A stretch of 32,396 nucleotides of DNA from JAHHTP01 sp964587555 (GCA_964587555.1 CAZPLR010000019.1:1-32396); one strand, 5' to 3'. Positions 15,051 to 23,025 are shown, counted from the stretch's first letter. Made by a program: numbers and translations. Notes: a model not told the origin generated them from the sequence alone.

Positions 15051-15573
15051 CGCGCGGGCAGCTTGTCCGACCGTCTAGATCGGGTGTCGATTCTTGTTAT
15101 TTGGGCGATACTTTTATTTCTGCAGGTTATGTCATCTCTTATAAAAAAGCCCTGTTTTTCCCAAAACGCATTCCCGTCCTTGTTTCTCTCAAAAACGACC
15201 GGAGCAACCTTATTGATTCCGCAGCGCTTTAGTGCATCCGCCGCTGTATCCGCCAGCTGCCGTGCGATTCCGCGTCTTCTGTATTTCGGATGAACTGCCG
15301 TATGATAGATATAGCCTCTTCTTCCGTCGTTTCCGGTCAAGATGGCACCAGCTATCTTTTCTCCATCCTCTGCTGCAAAACAGGTATCAGGATTTCGTTT
15401 CAGGAATTTTTCGATCCCATCTTTTGAATCATCTAAATGGTTTAACCCCATTCCGGCGCACGAAAGTCATAGCTGATAAACAGCCTGATAATCGGCAGCG
15501 GTCATTTTTCTGATATTCATTGTATTTCTCTTTGATACCCTGATCTGCGGTCTGGAACTGGATCTTTTCTAAA

Positions 15574-15588
15574 CCGGCTCTAAGCCGG
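15574..15588. terminator. short hairpin after tyrA
   Basis: CCGGC (15574-15578) and GCCGG (15584-15588) form a 5-bp GC stem just after the tyrA stop on the minus strand. The tail (TTTAG) is poor in T. On the plus strand ATTTTTG follows a few bases later. Confidence 0.35.
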
Positions 15589-15602
15589 CAGGATTTTTGT
15601 AT

Positions 15603-16508
15603 TTATGCCTCTTCTTTCAGCTTTGCAAGATAAGCGTCTCTAATCTCCTTCGCTTTGGCGTCGACCTCTTCTGCATGGGCAAGGCTCCATTTTTTACGCT
15701 CTGTACCGTCCTCCAAAAGCTTATGCATCTTGGTACGGTCGCCGCTTTCGAGCGCGTCGCAGTACTGCTGCAAATGGTAGATAAGGCTTTGTACCTCAAA
15801 CAGCAGCGGGATGCGGTTCATGAAAAACAGCTCGGTCCACATATCGGCGTTGAGCATCGCAACGCGGGAAAGGTCCTTAAAGCTGCCGGCGGAAAAGCCG
15901 CTCTCACTGTAAAGCGTCGGGCTTTTGACATAAGCGTTGGACAAGACGTGCGCGATCTGCGAGGTAAAGGCGATGGTTGCGTCGTGGGTGACTGCGTCGG
16001 TGATGACCACCCGCCCAAAGCCGATTTCGTAGCCGAGCCGCTCAATCGTCTGGATCGCGTCGCTGGAGGTGCCGTCCTCCTTGGCGATAATCAGGCTTGC
16101 GCCGTCGTACAGATCCTCTAACGCATAGTCGAAGCCGGAAAACTCGCGCCCGGCCATCGGATGCGTACCGACAAAGGTGATTTGATTCTCCGCTAGGGTT
16201 TTTCTTGTGCTGTCCAAGATAGCTCTTTTTACGCCGCAGGTGTCCATAACAATGCCGTTCTTTGGCAGATAGGCGGCGTTTTCGTTGAGAAACCGGATTG
16301 TAAGCTCCGGATGGTATCCCAGAATGACCAAGTCGCACTGCGCTAAGTCCTCTAAGGACGCTTCTTTTTGGATTGCGCCGCAGTGCAGAGCTTTCTCTAT
16401 GACCTCTTTGCTGCGGTTCATACCCCAAACAGTGTGGCTTGTGCGGGCGCTGATTGCCTTACAGAACGAGCCGCCGATCAAGCCCAAACCAACAACAGCT
16501 ATTTTCAT
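15603..16508 (-). CDS. tyrA: prephenate dehydrogenase
   Basis: NAD(P)-dependent oxidative decarboxylation of prephenate to 4-hydroxyphenylpyruvate in tyrosine synthesis. The 301-residue protein starts with a Rossmann fold (KIAVVGLGLIGGSFCKAI), continues with VMDTCGVKR and the family signature VGTHPMAGREFSGFDYA, and ends with a helical dimerisation part (LSRVAMLNADMWTELFFMNR). There is no C-terminal ACT domain and no fused chorismate mutase. ATG 16508 is preceded by AAGGAAGGA. Seventeen bases upstream the sequence enters the assembly gap, so its promoter or operon partners (often other shikimate genes) cannot be seen. Confidence 0.95.
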   Translation of the reverse strand: MKIAVVGLGLIGGSFCKAISARTSHTVWGMNRSKEVIEKALHCGAIQKEASLEDLAQCDLVILGYHPELTIRFLNENAAYLPKNGIVMDTCGVKRAILDSTRKTLAENQITFVGTHPMAGREFSGFDYALEDLYDGASLIIAKEDGTSSDAIQTIERLGYEIGFGRVVITDAVTHDATIAFTSQIAHVLSNAYVKSPTLYSESGFSAGSFKDLSRVAMLNADMWTELFFMNRIPLLFEVQSLIYHLQQYCDALESGDRTKMHKLLEDGTERKKWSLAHAEEVDAKAKEIRDAYLAKLKEEA

Positions 16509-16524
16509 ATGCTAATCCTTCCTT

Positions 16525-16624
16525 NNNNNNNNNNNNNNNNNNNNNNNNNNNNNNNNNNNNNNNNNNNNNNNNNNNNNNNNNNNNNNNNNNNNNNNNNNNN
16601 NNNNNNNNNNNNNNNNNNNNNNNN
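16525..16624. other. assembly gap (100 N)
   Basis: Exactly 100 N upstream of tyrA, size probably arbitrary. Anything regulating tyrA is lost here, and the two sides may not be truly adjacent. Confidence 1.
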
Positions 16625-16648
16625 AGAAAACACAGGAAAAATCGTGCT

Positions 16649-16698
16649 GCAGCTTTATGGAAGAAACACGAGCGTTTTTTCTTCGTATCTAAAGCTGC
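16649..16698. other. long interrupted hairpin
   Basis: GCAGCTTTA (16649-16657) pairs with TAAAGCTGC (16690-16698). Inside it GAAGAAA pairs with TTTCTTC, leaving small internal loops. TTTT follows on the plus strand and ATTTTT a few bases later on the minus strand. It may be a terminator of a gene lost in the gap. Confidence 0.5.
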
Positions 16699-17098
16699 TT
16701 TTCCGCCAACCGGAAAAATGGCATGATTCGCTCCATCACCGAAATCATCGCAAGAAGCAACGGGAATCTGATATTTTCTCCCGAATCTTTCTAATATTCT
16801 AATATTTCAAATAACGGCGGCGAAATAGGCTCTGAATCATGCCCGAATAACATGCCGACAACCTGTTTCATAAGACTGCTTTGTCCGATACAGGATAAGA
16901 GCATTCCCACGTCCTGAACAGGCTGAAATTTTTCTGACTCCTCAAGAAATCGTATATTTTTCGTAATCCTCTGGCTCCGCTGCCCAACTAGGAGATATAA
17001 TCCCGATCATATCGCCACGTTTTCAGAGATTCGTCATAATATTCCTTTCTGGACGGCATTCTCTGCCGCGGATGAGCAGGAGGAACGGGCTGAAAGAC
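16699..17098. other. 400 bases without an intact gene (decayed coding remnants)
   Basis: No frame has a start, a ribosome binding site and a recognisable domain. On the minus strand a stop-to-stop frame of about 71 codons (17006-16791) ends in VVGMLFGHDSEPISPPLFEI and looks like coding sequence without a start. Just upstream another minus frame reads RKEYYDESLKTWRYDRDYIS (about 17054-16995). That faintly resembles the segment before the C-terminus of Rpn/PD-(D/E)XK nuclease-transposase proteins. I regard the region as relics. Confidence 0.4.
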
Positions 17099-17854
17099 TT
17101 ACTCTGTCAGGATCATTTCGACCGGGCAATGATCGCTGCCGAATATTTCCGGATGAATTTCGCTCTTGCTTACACGCGGCAGCAGCCGGTCGGATACGAT
17201 GAAATAGTCGATCCGCCAGCCTGCGTTTTTCTCACGCGCATGAAAGCGATAGCTCCACCAAGAGTATGCGCCCTCTTTTTCCGGATAAAAATGCCGGAAT
17301 GTGTCGGTAAAGCCGTTGTTTAACAGTTTGGTCATGCAGGCGCGTTCCTCGTCGGAAAAGCCTGCGTTGCCGCGGTTGGTTTTTGGATTTTTCAGATCGA
17401 TCTCGTGATGTGCGACGTTCAGGTCGCCGCATAGGATGACCGGCTTTTGAGAATCCAGCGTTTTTAAAAAGCGCAAAAATGCCTGTTCCCACGCCATTCG
17501 ATAGTCTAATCGTTTTAAACCGTCCTGCGCGTTCGGCGTATAACAGGTCACGACAAAACAGTCCGGCAGCTCAAGCGTAATGACCCTGCCCTCGTTGTCA
17601 AACCGGTCGGCGCCGATGCCGTAGGTGACGGTAAGCGGCTTGATTCGGGTAAAAACCGCCGTGCCGGAATATCCCTTACGCTCAGCGCTGTTGAGAAAAA
17701 GCTCGTACCCGTCAAACGAAACGTCCGCCTGTCCAGGCTGCATTTTGGTTTCCTGCAGGCAGAAAATATCCGCATCCAGCGCGGTAAAGCTTTCCGCAAA
17801 GCCTTTGGTCAGGCAGGCGCGCAGACCGTTGACGTTCCAAGAGATCAGTTTCAT
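17099..17854 (-). CDS. xth: exodeoxyribonuclease III (AP endonuclease)
   Basis: Base-excision repair enzyme that cuts DNA at abasic sites and has 3'-5' exonuclease activity. The 251 residues carry the whole exonuclease/endonuclease/phosphatase signature set: MKLISWNVNGLRACLTKGF (metal Asn), DIFCLQETKM (metal Glu), GYSGTAVFTR, CGDLNVAHHEIDLKNPKTN (Asp/Asn pair), WRIDYFIVS and the terminal GSDHCPVEM (catalytic Asp-His). ATG 17854 was chosen at the start of homology; GGAG lies about six bases upstream. It follows the NERD gene by 16 bases, so the two are probably cotranscribed. It ends close to the decayed region, with no clear terminator. Confidence 0.95.
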   Translation of the reverse strand: MKLISWNVNGLRACLTKGFAESFTALDADIFCLQETKMQPGQADVSFDGYELFLNSAERKGYSGTAVFTRIKPLTVTYGIGADRFDNEGRVITLELPDCFVVTCYTPNAQDGLKRLDYRMAWEQAFLRFLKTLDSQKPVILCGDLNVAHHEIDLKNPKTNRGNAGFSDEERACMTKLLNNGFTDTFRHFYPEKEGAYSWWSYRFHAREKNAGWRIDYFIVSDRLLPRVSKSEIHPEIFGSDHCPVEMILTE

Positions 17855-17870
17855 AAAGGCTCCTTTCACT

Positions 17871-18536
17871 TCAGCGCTTTTTAGCAACTTCCTTATCGTG
17901 CTTTTTCAGCAGCTTCGGATCGGTAACAGCTATCTCATGGAAAAATGCAGTCAGCTTAGCGATATCAACGCCCTTGTCCTCCTCAAAGAGATCGCGCTTT
18001 AAATATCTGTTGAGCTGCTTAACGGTTAATACAGGATGACCGCTTTCGATATATAGATTGGTTTTGCGCACGCCGGAAAAAACGACGAGAGCGTGTACAG
18101 GGACTTTGTAGATATTGTGCTTTTGCAGCTGATAGCGAATGGCGTCAACATGCGTTTTGCTTTGCAACAACGGATTGTACATCTTTTCGCGCTTGCCGCC
18201 GACGATATGCGTCCACTCTTTTGCGCGCGGCTCGGCGTAGATATCGCCCTTATAGCTTTTGGTTTCGATCAAAAGCAGACCGAAGCTGCCGACCATAATG
18301 TGATCGATCTGAGTTGTGCCGTCATAGAGCGGGATCGAAATATCGTTGATGACCTTGTACCCGCGCGGGCGCGCGTATGATTTTAAGATTGCAGCAACTT
18401 TTGCCTCGCCGGCGCGGCCTTGCTTTTTCAGTCTGCTTTTGAAGCGGACGCGCGGCACAATAAACGCCGCGAGCAGCCCCAAAACCGCCGCCAGACCGAC
18501 GGCAAGGTATGGCCAATGAGATAAAATGTCCTTCAT
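17871..18536 (-). CDS. NERD (nuclease-related) domain membrane protein
   Basis: The protein has 221 residues. One N-terminal membrane segment (PYLAVGLAAVLGLLAAFIVP) is followed by a basic stretch and the NERD domain (residues about 40-155). The predicted PD-(D/E)XK-like core is visible: Glu in GRAGEAKVA, Asp in DGTTQIDHIMVG and the E-x-K in LLIETKSYKG. The remainder (HALVVFSGVRKTNLYI and a Lys-rich tail) is typical of the Clostridia relatives. ATG 18536 has GGAGG five bases upstream. The function of NERD proteins is not established. Cotranscription with exonuclease III is consistent with a role in DNA processing, which is inference. Confidence 0.9.
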   Translation of the reverse strand: MKDILSHWPYLAVGLAAVLGLLAAFIVPRVRFKSRLKKQGRAGEAKVAAILKSYARPRGYKVINDISIPLYDGTTQIDHIMVGSFGLLLIETKSYKGDIYAEPRAKEWTHIVGGKREKMYNPLLQSKTHVDAIRYQLQKHNIYKVPVHALVVFSGVRKTNLYIESGHPVLTVKQLNRYLKRDLFEEDKGVDIAKLTAFFHEIAVTDPKLLKKHDKEVAKKR

Positions 18537-18638
18537 GAATACCTCCGAGATGTTCTATATGTCGCATATAAAATGATAAACGGCAGCAGAAAGTCACCGT
18601 TATGTATATTTTCTCTCCGAAATGCGAAAACTCCTGAT

Positions 18639-18670
18639 AAAAGCCCAAGGCGTTTGGTCAAAGGGCTTTT
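18639..18670 (+). other. terminator-like hairpin before the DUF378 gene
   Basis: AAAAGCCC (18639-18646) and GGGCTTTT (18663-18670) are perfect 8-bp arms with a 16-base loop. The last T is four bases before the AAAGGAGG ribosome binding site. It may regulate translation or transcription of the next gene; no clear promoter is visible upstream. Confidence 0.45.
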
Positions 18671-18690
18671 GCATAAAGGAGGAATTTGAT

Positions 18691-18894
18691 TTGGCTATTG
18701 TAGACAAAATCGCGCTTATTCTCACGATCGTCGGGGCGCTGAACTGGGGCTCGATCGGGCTGTTTCGGTTCGACTTTGTCAGCTACTGGTTTGGCGGACA
18801 GGACGCGATCATCCCGCGCATGATCTTTGCGCTGGTCGGCATTGCCGGTTTATGGTGCATCTCGATGCTGTTTCGCTCAAACGACGAGGACTAA
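18691..18894 (+). CDS. DUF378 family small membrane protein
   Basis: The 67-residue protein has two membrane segments: KIALILTIVGALNWGSIGLF with the family's invariant GALNWG motif, and MIFALVGIAGLWCISMLF. A short acidic tail NDED follows. It is similar to B. subtilis YuzA; the function is unknown. The start is TTG at 18691, eight bases after AAAGGAGG. The frame is open further upstream, but those codons cross the hairpin at 18639-18670 and look non-coding. Confidence 0.88.
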   Translation: MAIVDKIALILTIVGALNWGSIGLFRFDFVSYWFGGQDAIIPRMIFALVGIAGLWCISMLFRSNDED

Positions 18895-18922
18895 GCGCGC
18901 ATTCTTTTGAGGGATATCAAAA

Positions 18923-18963
18923 ATAAGCCCGTCCGCATCCTATTTTTTGCCGGACGGGCTTAT
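18923..18963. terminator. bidirectional terminator between the DUF378 gene and ackA
   Basis: ATAAGCCCGTCCG (18923-18935) and CGGACGGGCTTAT (18951-18963) form a perfect 13-bp stem with a 15-base loop. On the minus strand TTTTTG follows, serving ackA. Confidence 0.85.
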
Positions 18964-18978
18964 GTTCTCCGCTTTCGC

Positions 18979-20181
18979 TTATTTTGTCAGTTCCAACGTG
19001 TCGCGTGCGATGAGAAGCTCCTCGTTAGTCGGAACAATCCATACCTCGACCCGGCTGTCCGGCGCGGAAATTCTGCCCTCGCCGTGATTGAAGCGCTCGT
19101 TTGCCTCTTTATCGAGCTTAATTCCCATGAACTCAAGTCCTTCGCAGGCGTCCTCGCGAGCCGGCACGGAGTTTTCGCCGATGCCGCCGGTAAATAATAC
19201 CGCGTCTACGCCGCCCATAGCCGCCGCATAGGAGCCGATATATTTTCTGACTTCGTAACGCTGCATATCGCCCGCTAACTTTGCGTCCTTGTTGCCCTGC
19301 TCCGCTAAGCTGCGGATGTCGCGGTCGTCGCTGGTCAGACCTCTGGTCAGACCGAGATAGCCGGATTTTTTATTTAAGATATCGGTCATCTGCGCAGTGG
19401 TCAAATGTTCCTTATCCATTAAGTACATAACGGCCGAAGGGTCGATCGATCCGCTGCGCGTGCCCATAATCAGACCGTCAAGCGGGGTAAAGCCCATGGT
19501 GGTGTCGACGCATTTGCCGTTTTTAACGGCGGAGATGGAGGATCCGTTGCCCAAATGACAGGTAACAAGCTTTAACTCCTCCGCCGGCTTTCCCAAAAGC
19601 TCTGCGATCCTGCCGGTAACATAGCGATGGGAGGTGCCGTGGAAGCCGTATTTGCGCACATGGTACTTGTCATAGTATTCCTGCGGGATTGCGTACATAT
19701 ACGCTTTGCCCGGCATTGTCTGGTGGAATGCGGTATCGAAAACAGCCACCATCGGGGTTTGGCTGCCAAACACCTCGATGCAGGCGCGGATCGCTTTAAC
19801 AGCGGCAGGGTTATGAAGCGGCGCCAGTTCGCCAAGCTCCTCGATTTCGGAAAGAACCTTTTCGTCGATAAGAGTGGAGCGGTTGAATTTATCGCCGCCT
19901 TGGACGATGCGATGACCGACTGCATGAATGTCGCTTAAATTGTCGATGACCTTGTATTCGCTTTGGGTCATCATTTCGATGATTGCCTCAAACGCCTCGG
20001 CATGGGACGGCATTGGGATTTTTTTCTCAAGCTTATCGTTTGCGGTCTTATAGGAAACAAGGCTGTTGTCAATTTCACCGATCCGCTCGCAGTTGCCCCT
20101 ACAGATGACACTTTCATCCGTCATATCGATCAATTGGTATTTTAGGGAAGAGCTGCCGGCGTTGATAACTAAAATTTTCAT
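18979..20181 (-). CDS. ackA: acetate kinase
   Basis: Interconverts acetyl phosphate + ADP and acetate + ATP, the last step of fermentative acetate production. The 400 residues are standard length and contain MKILVINAGSSSLKYQLID (first ASKHA phosphate loop), GHRIVQGGDKF, VFDTAFHQTMP, YGFHGTSHRYV (catalytic region), LVTCHLGNGSSISAVKNGKC and LFTGGIGENS. ATG 20181 (MKIL) is chosen because AAAGGAAG lies about nine bases upstream; ATG 20187 is too close to it. Phosphotransacetylase is not adjacent in this window. The neighbour on the other side, divergently transcribed, is tmcAL, which also uses acetate. Confidence 0.97.
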   Translation of the reverse strand: MKILVINAGSSSLKYQLIDMTDESVICRGNCERIGEIDNSLVSYKTANDKLEKKIPMPSHAEAFEAIIEMMTQSEYKVIDNLSDIHAVGHRIVQGGDKFNRSTLIDEKVLSEIEELGELAPLHNPAAVKAIRACIEVFGSQTPMVAVFDTAFHQTMPGKAYMYAIPQEYYDKYHVRKYGFHGTSHRYVTGRIAELLGKPAEELKLVTCHLGNGSSISAVKNGKCVDTTMGFTPLDGLIMGTRSGSIDPSAVMYLMDKEHLTTAQMTDILNKKSGYLGLTRGLTSDDRDIRSLAEQGNKDAKLAGDMQRYEVRKYIGSYAAAMGGVDAVLFTGGIGENSVPAREDACEGLEFMGIKLDKEANERFNHGEGRISAPDSRVEVWIVPTNEELLIARDTLELTK

Positions 20182-20256
20182 TTGCATATACTTCCTTTCC
20201 GGATATTCGTGGTCTTGTGCATAGAGTAGTTTCTCTTACCAAAACACTACTTTATT

Positions 20257-20285
20257 ATAATATAACATTCCTGAAAAAAATGCAA
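20257..20285 (-). promoter_or_regulatory. promoter of ackA
   Basis: On the minus strand, TTGCAT (20285-20280), 17 bases, TATTAT (20262-20257). A perfect TATAAT overlaps three bases further on. The exact -10 is uncertain. Confidence 0.55.
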
Positions 20286-20374
20286 CCCCTTTTTGCAACA
20301 TTTTCTTCCGTTTCCCGCAGTTTTCCGCAATATCCTTCTATCAGGAAAAGAAGCTTTCCTTTTTATGTGATCCA

Positions 20375-20383
20375 TGCTATAAT
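20375..20383 (+). promoter_or_regulatory. extended -10 promoter of tmcAL
   Basis: TGCTATAAT is a perfect extended -10 element. The -35 position (TTTCCT) is poor, as is common with extended -10 promoters. The TTG start of tmcAL lies 41 bases downstream. Confidence 0.65.
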
Positions 20384-20423
20384 AGTATCATCACAGAACA
20401 ATTGCAAAAGGAGGACGTTTCAC

Positions 20424-21587
20424 TTGCAGATCGCAGGTATCATCGCAGAATACAACCCGTTTCACAACGGTCATGCGTACCACATTCAAAAGGCCCGCGA
20501 ACATGGCGCAACCCATGTCGCGGTCGTATTGAGCGGCTATTTTGTCCAGCGCGGCGAGCCGGCGGCGTTTTCTTTTCCGCTGCGCGCAGAACAAGCGCTG
20601 CGCGGCGGCGCGGATCTGGTTTTGCTGCTGCCGACCGCGTTCAGTCTTTCCGGTACCGGCGATTTTGGCAAAGCGGGCGTACATATCTTGTCCTCGCTCG
20701 GCTGCGACCGGCTTTCCTTTGGCGCGCCGCTGACGCTTTCCGCGCTGACCACGCTTTTGGCGCAGTGTGCCAAAGCGGAGCGTTCCTCCGTCTTTCAGGA
20801 CTGTCTTTCCTGCGGGATGCATTTCCCGCGCGCCCGCGCACAGGCGGTAAGCGAACTATTCGGTGCGGAAGCGGCGGCTCTGCTGACCGATGCGAATACG
20901 GCGCTTTCGCTGAGATATATGGCGGAAAACGCCGCGCTCCCTGCCCCGATGGCGCTGGACGCCGTTTTACGCCGCAATGTGCAGCATGATGCGCCTGCTC
21001 CAAACGGCGCTTTTGCTTCCGCCTCGCTGCTTCGCAGGGACACGTCGCTTTGGGAGAGCTGCATGCCGTATCCGCAGCCGTTTTTGGACGCGAGAGCATC
21101 AGGGCAGACCCCGGACGCCGTCCTATCGGAGCGGATTTTGCTTGCAGTCTGCAAACGCCTGCCGCTTTCCGCATGGGAGAGTACGGCTGGCGTCAGCGAG
21201 GGACTGCATAACCGGATATACGCCGCCTGCAGGCGGGCCGGCTCGGTGGAGGAGCTGTTATCCGCCTGTAAATCAAAGCGGTGGACGTTATCGGCGCTGC
21301 GGCGTATCCTATGGTGCGGCGCGCTGGGGATTACGAAGGAAATGACGGCGCGTATGCCGAAAACGGTTTGGGCGGCGGCGTCGAATGAGCGCGGGTATGA
21401 GATACTTGCCAAGGCGCGTCGGCGCAGAGAGCTGCTTGCAGTTACGCCGAAGTTTGCCGATTATGCGTATCGGGAGCCCGCTTTCGCCGAAGCTGACCGC
21501 TTGGCAGCCGATTTATACGCGCTCACTTTTTCCGGCGGTTTAGGATGCTCCAATCGAGTCCATGACCAGCCGGCGGTTATCGAATAA
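20424..21587 (+). CDS. tmcAL: tRNA(Met) cytidine acetate ligase (YlbM/TmcAL)
   Basis: Uses ATP and acetate to acetylate the wobble cytidine (C34) of elongator tRNA-Met, in the cytoplasm. The 387-residue protein begins LQIAGIIAEYNPFHNGHAYH, with the nucleotidyltransferase HxGH-like motif HNGH. Further family segments are VAVVLSGYFVQRGEPAAF, GADLVLLLPTAFSLSGTGDF and the C-terminal region rich in Arg. The start is TTG 20424, supported by AAAAGGAGGAC nine bases upstream; the frame is open far upstream but crosses the ackA and tmcAL promoters. The third base of many codons is G or C and the gene is more GC-rich than its neighbours. Confidence 0.92.
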   Translation: MQIAGIIAEYNPFHNGHAYHIQKAREHGATHVAVVLSGYFVQRGEPAAFSFPLRAEQALRGGADLVLLLPTAFSLSGTGDFGKAGVHILSSLGCDRLSFGAPLTLSALTTLLAQCAKAERSSVFQDCLSCGMHFPRARAQAVSELFGAEAAALLTDANTALSLRYMAENAALPAPMALDAVLRRNVQHDAPAPNGAFASASLLRRDTSLWESCMPYPQPFLDARASGQTPDAVLSERILLAVCKRLPLSAWESTAGVSEGLHNRIYAACRRAGSVEELLSACKSKRWTLSALRRILWCGALGITKEMTARMPKTVWAAASNERGYEILAKARRRRELLAVTPKFADYAYREPAFAEADRLAADLYALTFSGGLGCSNRVHDQPAVIE

Positions 21588-21618
21588 TAGCGACGCCGCT
21601 TTTTTGAGAAAAGAAACA

Positions 21619-21640
21619 GCCGGAAGGAATCCCTTCCGGC
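21619..21640. terminator. terminator between tmcAL and glyA
   Basis: GCCGGAAGG (21619-21627) and CCTTCCGGC (21632-21640) form a perfect 9-bp stem. The genes converge, and T-rich tails lie on both strands (TATATTTT on plus, TTTCTTTTCTC on minus). Confidence 0.8.
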
Positions 21641-21664
21641 GTTATATTTTATGAGATAAATGAT

Positions 21665-22915
21665 TCATTCGTATAGCGGATATTTTGCGCAGAGCGTCTG
21701 CACCGTTTCGCGGATCTCGTCGGCGTGGCCGAAATCGGTGATAGCGCGCCAGATGCAGTCGGCGATGATCTCCATATCGGCTTCTTTTAAGCCGCGGGTC
21801 GTGACTGCGGCGGTGCCGATGCGCACGCCGGAGGTGACGAACGGTTTTTGCGGATCGTTTGGAATCGCGTTTTTATTCACTGTGATATATACCTCGTCCA
21901 AACGCTTCTCCAGTTCTTTGCCGGTGATATTTTGGCTGCGCAGATCCAGCAGGATCAGATGATTGTCGGTACCGCCGGAAACCATGTCGACCCCTTTGGC
22001 AGCCAGCGCGTTTGCAAGCGCCTTGCAGTTTAACACGATCTGATGCTGGTACGCTTTGAACTCCGGCTTTAACGCTTCGCCGAAGCAGACTGCCTTTGCG
22101 GCAATGATATGCTCCAGCGGACCGCCCTGTGTTCCGGGAAAGACTGCCTTGTCGATTTGCTTGGCGAAAGCTTCTTTGCACAGGATCAGACCGCCGCGCG
22201 GACCGCGCAGCGTCTTGTGGGTCGTGGTAGTGACGACGTCGCAGTATGGAACCGGATTTGGATGCTCGCCTGCGGCGACTAAGCCTGCAATGTGCGCCAT
22301 ATCGACCATCAGATATGCGCCGACCTCGTCTGCAATCTCCCTTAGCCGCGCAAAGTCGATCACACGCGGATAGGCGGAGGCGCCGGCGACGATCAGCTTT
22401 GGCTTGCAGGAGAGCGCAAGCTCACGCACCTGATGATAGTCGATCGTGTGGGTGGTTTCGTCTACGCCGTATGAAACAAAGTGAAAATATTTTCCGGAAA
22501 GATTGACCGGAGAGCCGTGGGTCAGATGTCCGCCGTCGGCAAGCGACATTCCCATAACGGTGTCGCCCGGCTGCAAAAGCGCAAAATAAACGGCGGTGTT
22601 TGCCTGCGCGCCGGAATGCGGCTGCACGTTCGCATGCTCTGCGCCGAATAACTCCTTGGCACGGTCGATGGCGATCTGTTCAACCACGTCGACATATTGG
22701 CAGCCGCCGTAATAGCGTTTGCCCGGATAGCCCTCGGCGTATTTATTGGTCAAAACGCTGCCCATCGCCGCCATCACTGCCGGAGAAACGATGTTTTCGC
22801 TGGCAATCAGCTCAAGGTTTCTTCTCTGACGGGCAAGCTCATCCTGCATCGCGGCGGCGACCTGCGGGTCCTGCTTGCCGACAAAGCCGATGGTATCAAG
22901 CATATCTGCGTACAT
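21665..22915 (-). CDS. glyA: serine hydroxymethyltransferase
   Basis: Pyridoxal phosphate enzyme converting serine and tetrahydrofolate to glycine and 5,10-methylene-THF. At 416 residues it is full length. Visible are NLELIASENIVSPAVMAAMG, NKYAEGYPGKRYYGGCQYVD, ANVQPHSGAQANTAVYFALL, VDMAHIAGLVAAGEHPNP and the cofactor lysine in VVTTTTHKTLRGPRGG. ATG 22915 follows AAAGGAG by nine bases. It is monocistronic, with a good promoter at 22997-23025. I see no folate, glycine or purine riboswitch in its short leader of about 75 bases. Confidence 0.97.
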   Translation of the reverse strand: MYADMLDTIGFVGKQDPQVAAAMQDELARQRRNLELIASENIVSPAVMAAMGSVLTNKYAEGYPGKRYYGGCQYVDVVEQIAIDRAKELFGAEHANVQPHSGAQANTAVYFALLQPGDTVMGMSLADGGHLTHGSPVNLSGKYFHFVSYGVDETTHTIDYHQVRELALSCKPKLIVAGASAYPRVIDFARLREIADEVGAYLMVDMAHIAGLVAAGEHPNPVPYCDVVTTTTHKTLRGPRGGLILCKEAFAKQIDKAVFPGTQGGPLEHIIAAKAVCFGEALKPEFKAYQHQIVLNCKALANALAAKGVDMVSGGTDNHLILLDLRSQNITGKELEKRLDEVYITVNKNAIPNDPQKPFVTSGVRIGTAAVTTRGLKEADMEIIADCIWRAITDFGHADEIRETVQTLCAKYPLYE

Positions 22916-22996
22916 AATGTGTTGCTCCTTTCTTTTGAAAAACGAAAGATGTTGTTTGGACGGTTATTATGCTGCTGTATAGAATGGAATAGTATC

Positions 22997-23025
22997 AGTA
23001 TAACGCATAATTTGCGCAATTGCAA
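22997..23025 (-). promoter_or_regulatory. promoter of glyA
   Basis: On the minus strand, TTGCAA (23025-23020), 17 bases, TATACT (23002-22997). The spacer contains the palindrome TTGCGCAA, a possible regulator site. Confidence 0.75.

Larger units (their letters stand above)
14909..15520 (-). pseudogene. GNAT family N-acetyltransferase, broken by an in-frame stop
   Basis: Reading from ATG 15520 gives MNIRKMTAADYQAVYQL, then TGA (15469-15467), then LSCAGMGLNHLDDSKDGIEK in the same frame. Relatives have Trp (TGG) at the TGA, as in the common LWLS..GMGLN. The downstream part has the acetyl-CoA site HPKYRRRGIARQLADTAADA and the ending NAFWEKQGFF..D.TCRNKS. The domain normally ends near residue 150, at about ITRIDT (base 15080). 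Here the frame runs about 55 more codons through a terminator-like hairpin and the fucosidase promoter, so the natural stop is probably also lost. A remnant starting at ATG 15451 would lack the first beta strand. Single-base assembly error is the alternative. Confidence 0.75.

Noticed and set aside
14909..15080. C-terminal extension of the GNAT frame as a new domain
   Set aside because: It covers a hairpin, two dyad sites and the GH29 promoter, so it is read-through rather than coding sequence.
15467..15469. TGA read as tryptophan or selenocysteine
   Set aside because: TGA ends other genes here, relatives have Trp (not Cys) at this position, and no selenocysteine insertion hairpin is apparent.
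20641..21412. Several open frames opposite tmcAL
   Set aside because: Shadows of a GC-rich gene with clear family motifs on the plus strand.
22916..23020. Riboswitch in the glyA leader
   Set aside because: The leader is only about 75 bases and lacks the conserved elements of glycine, THF or purine riboswitches.
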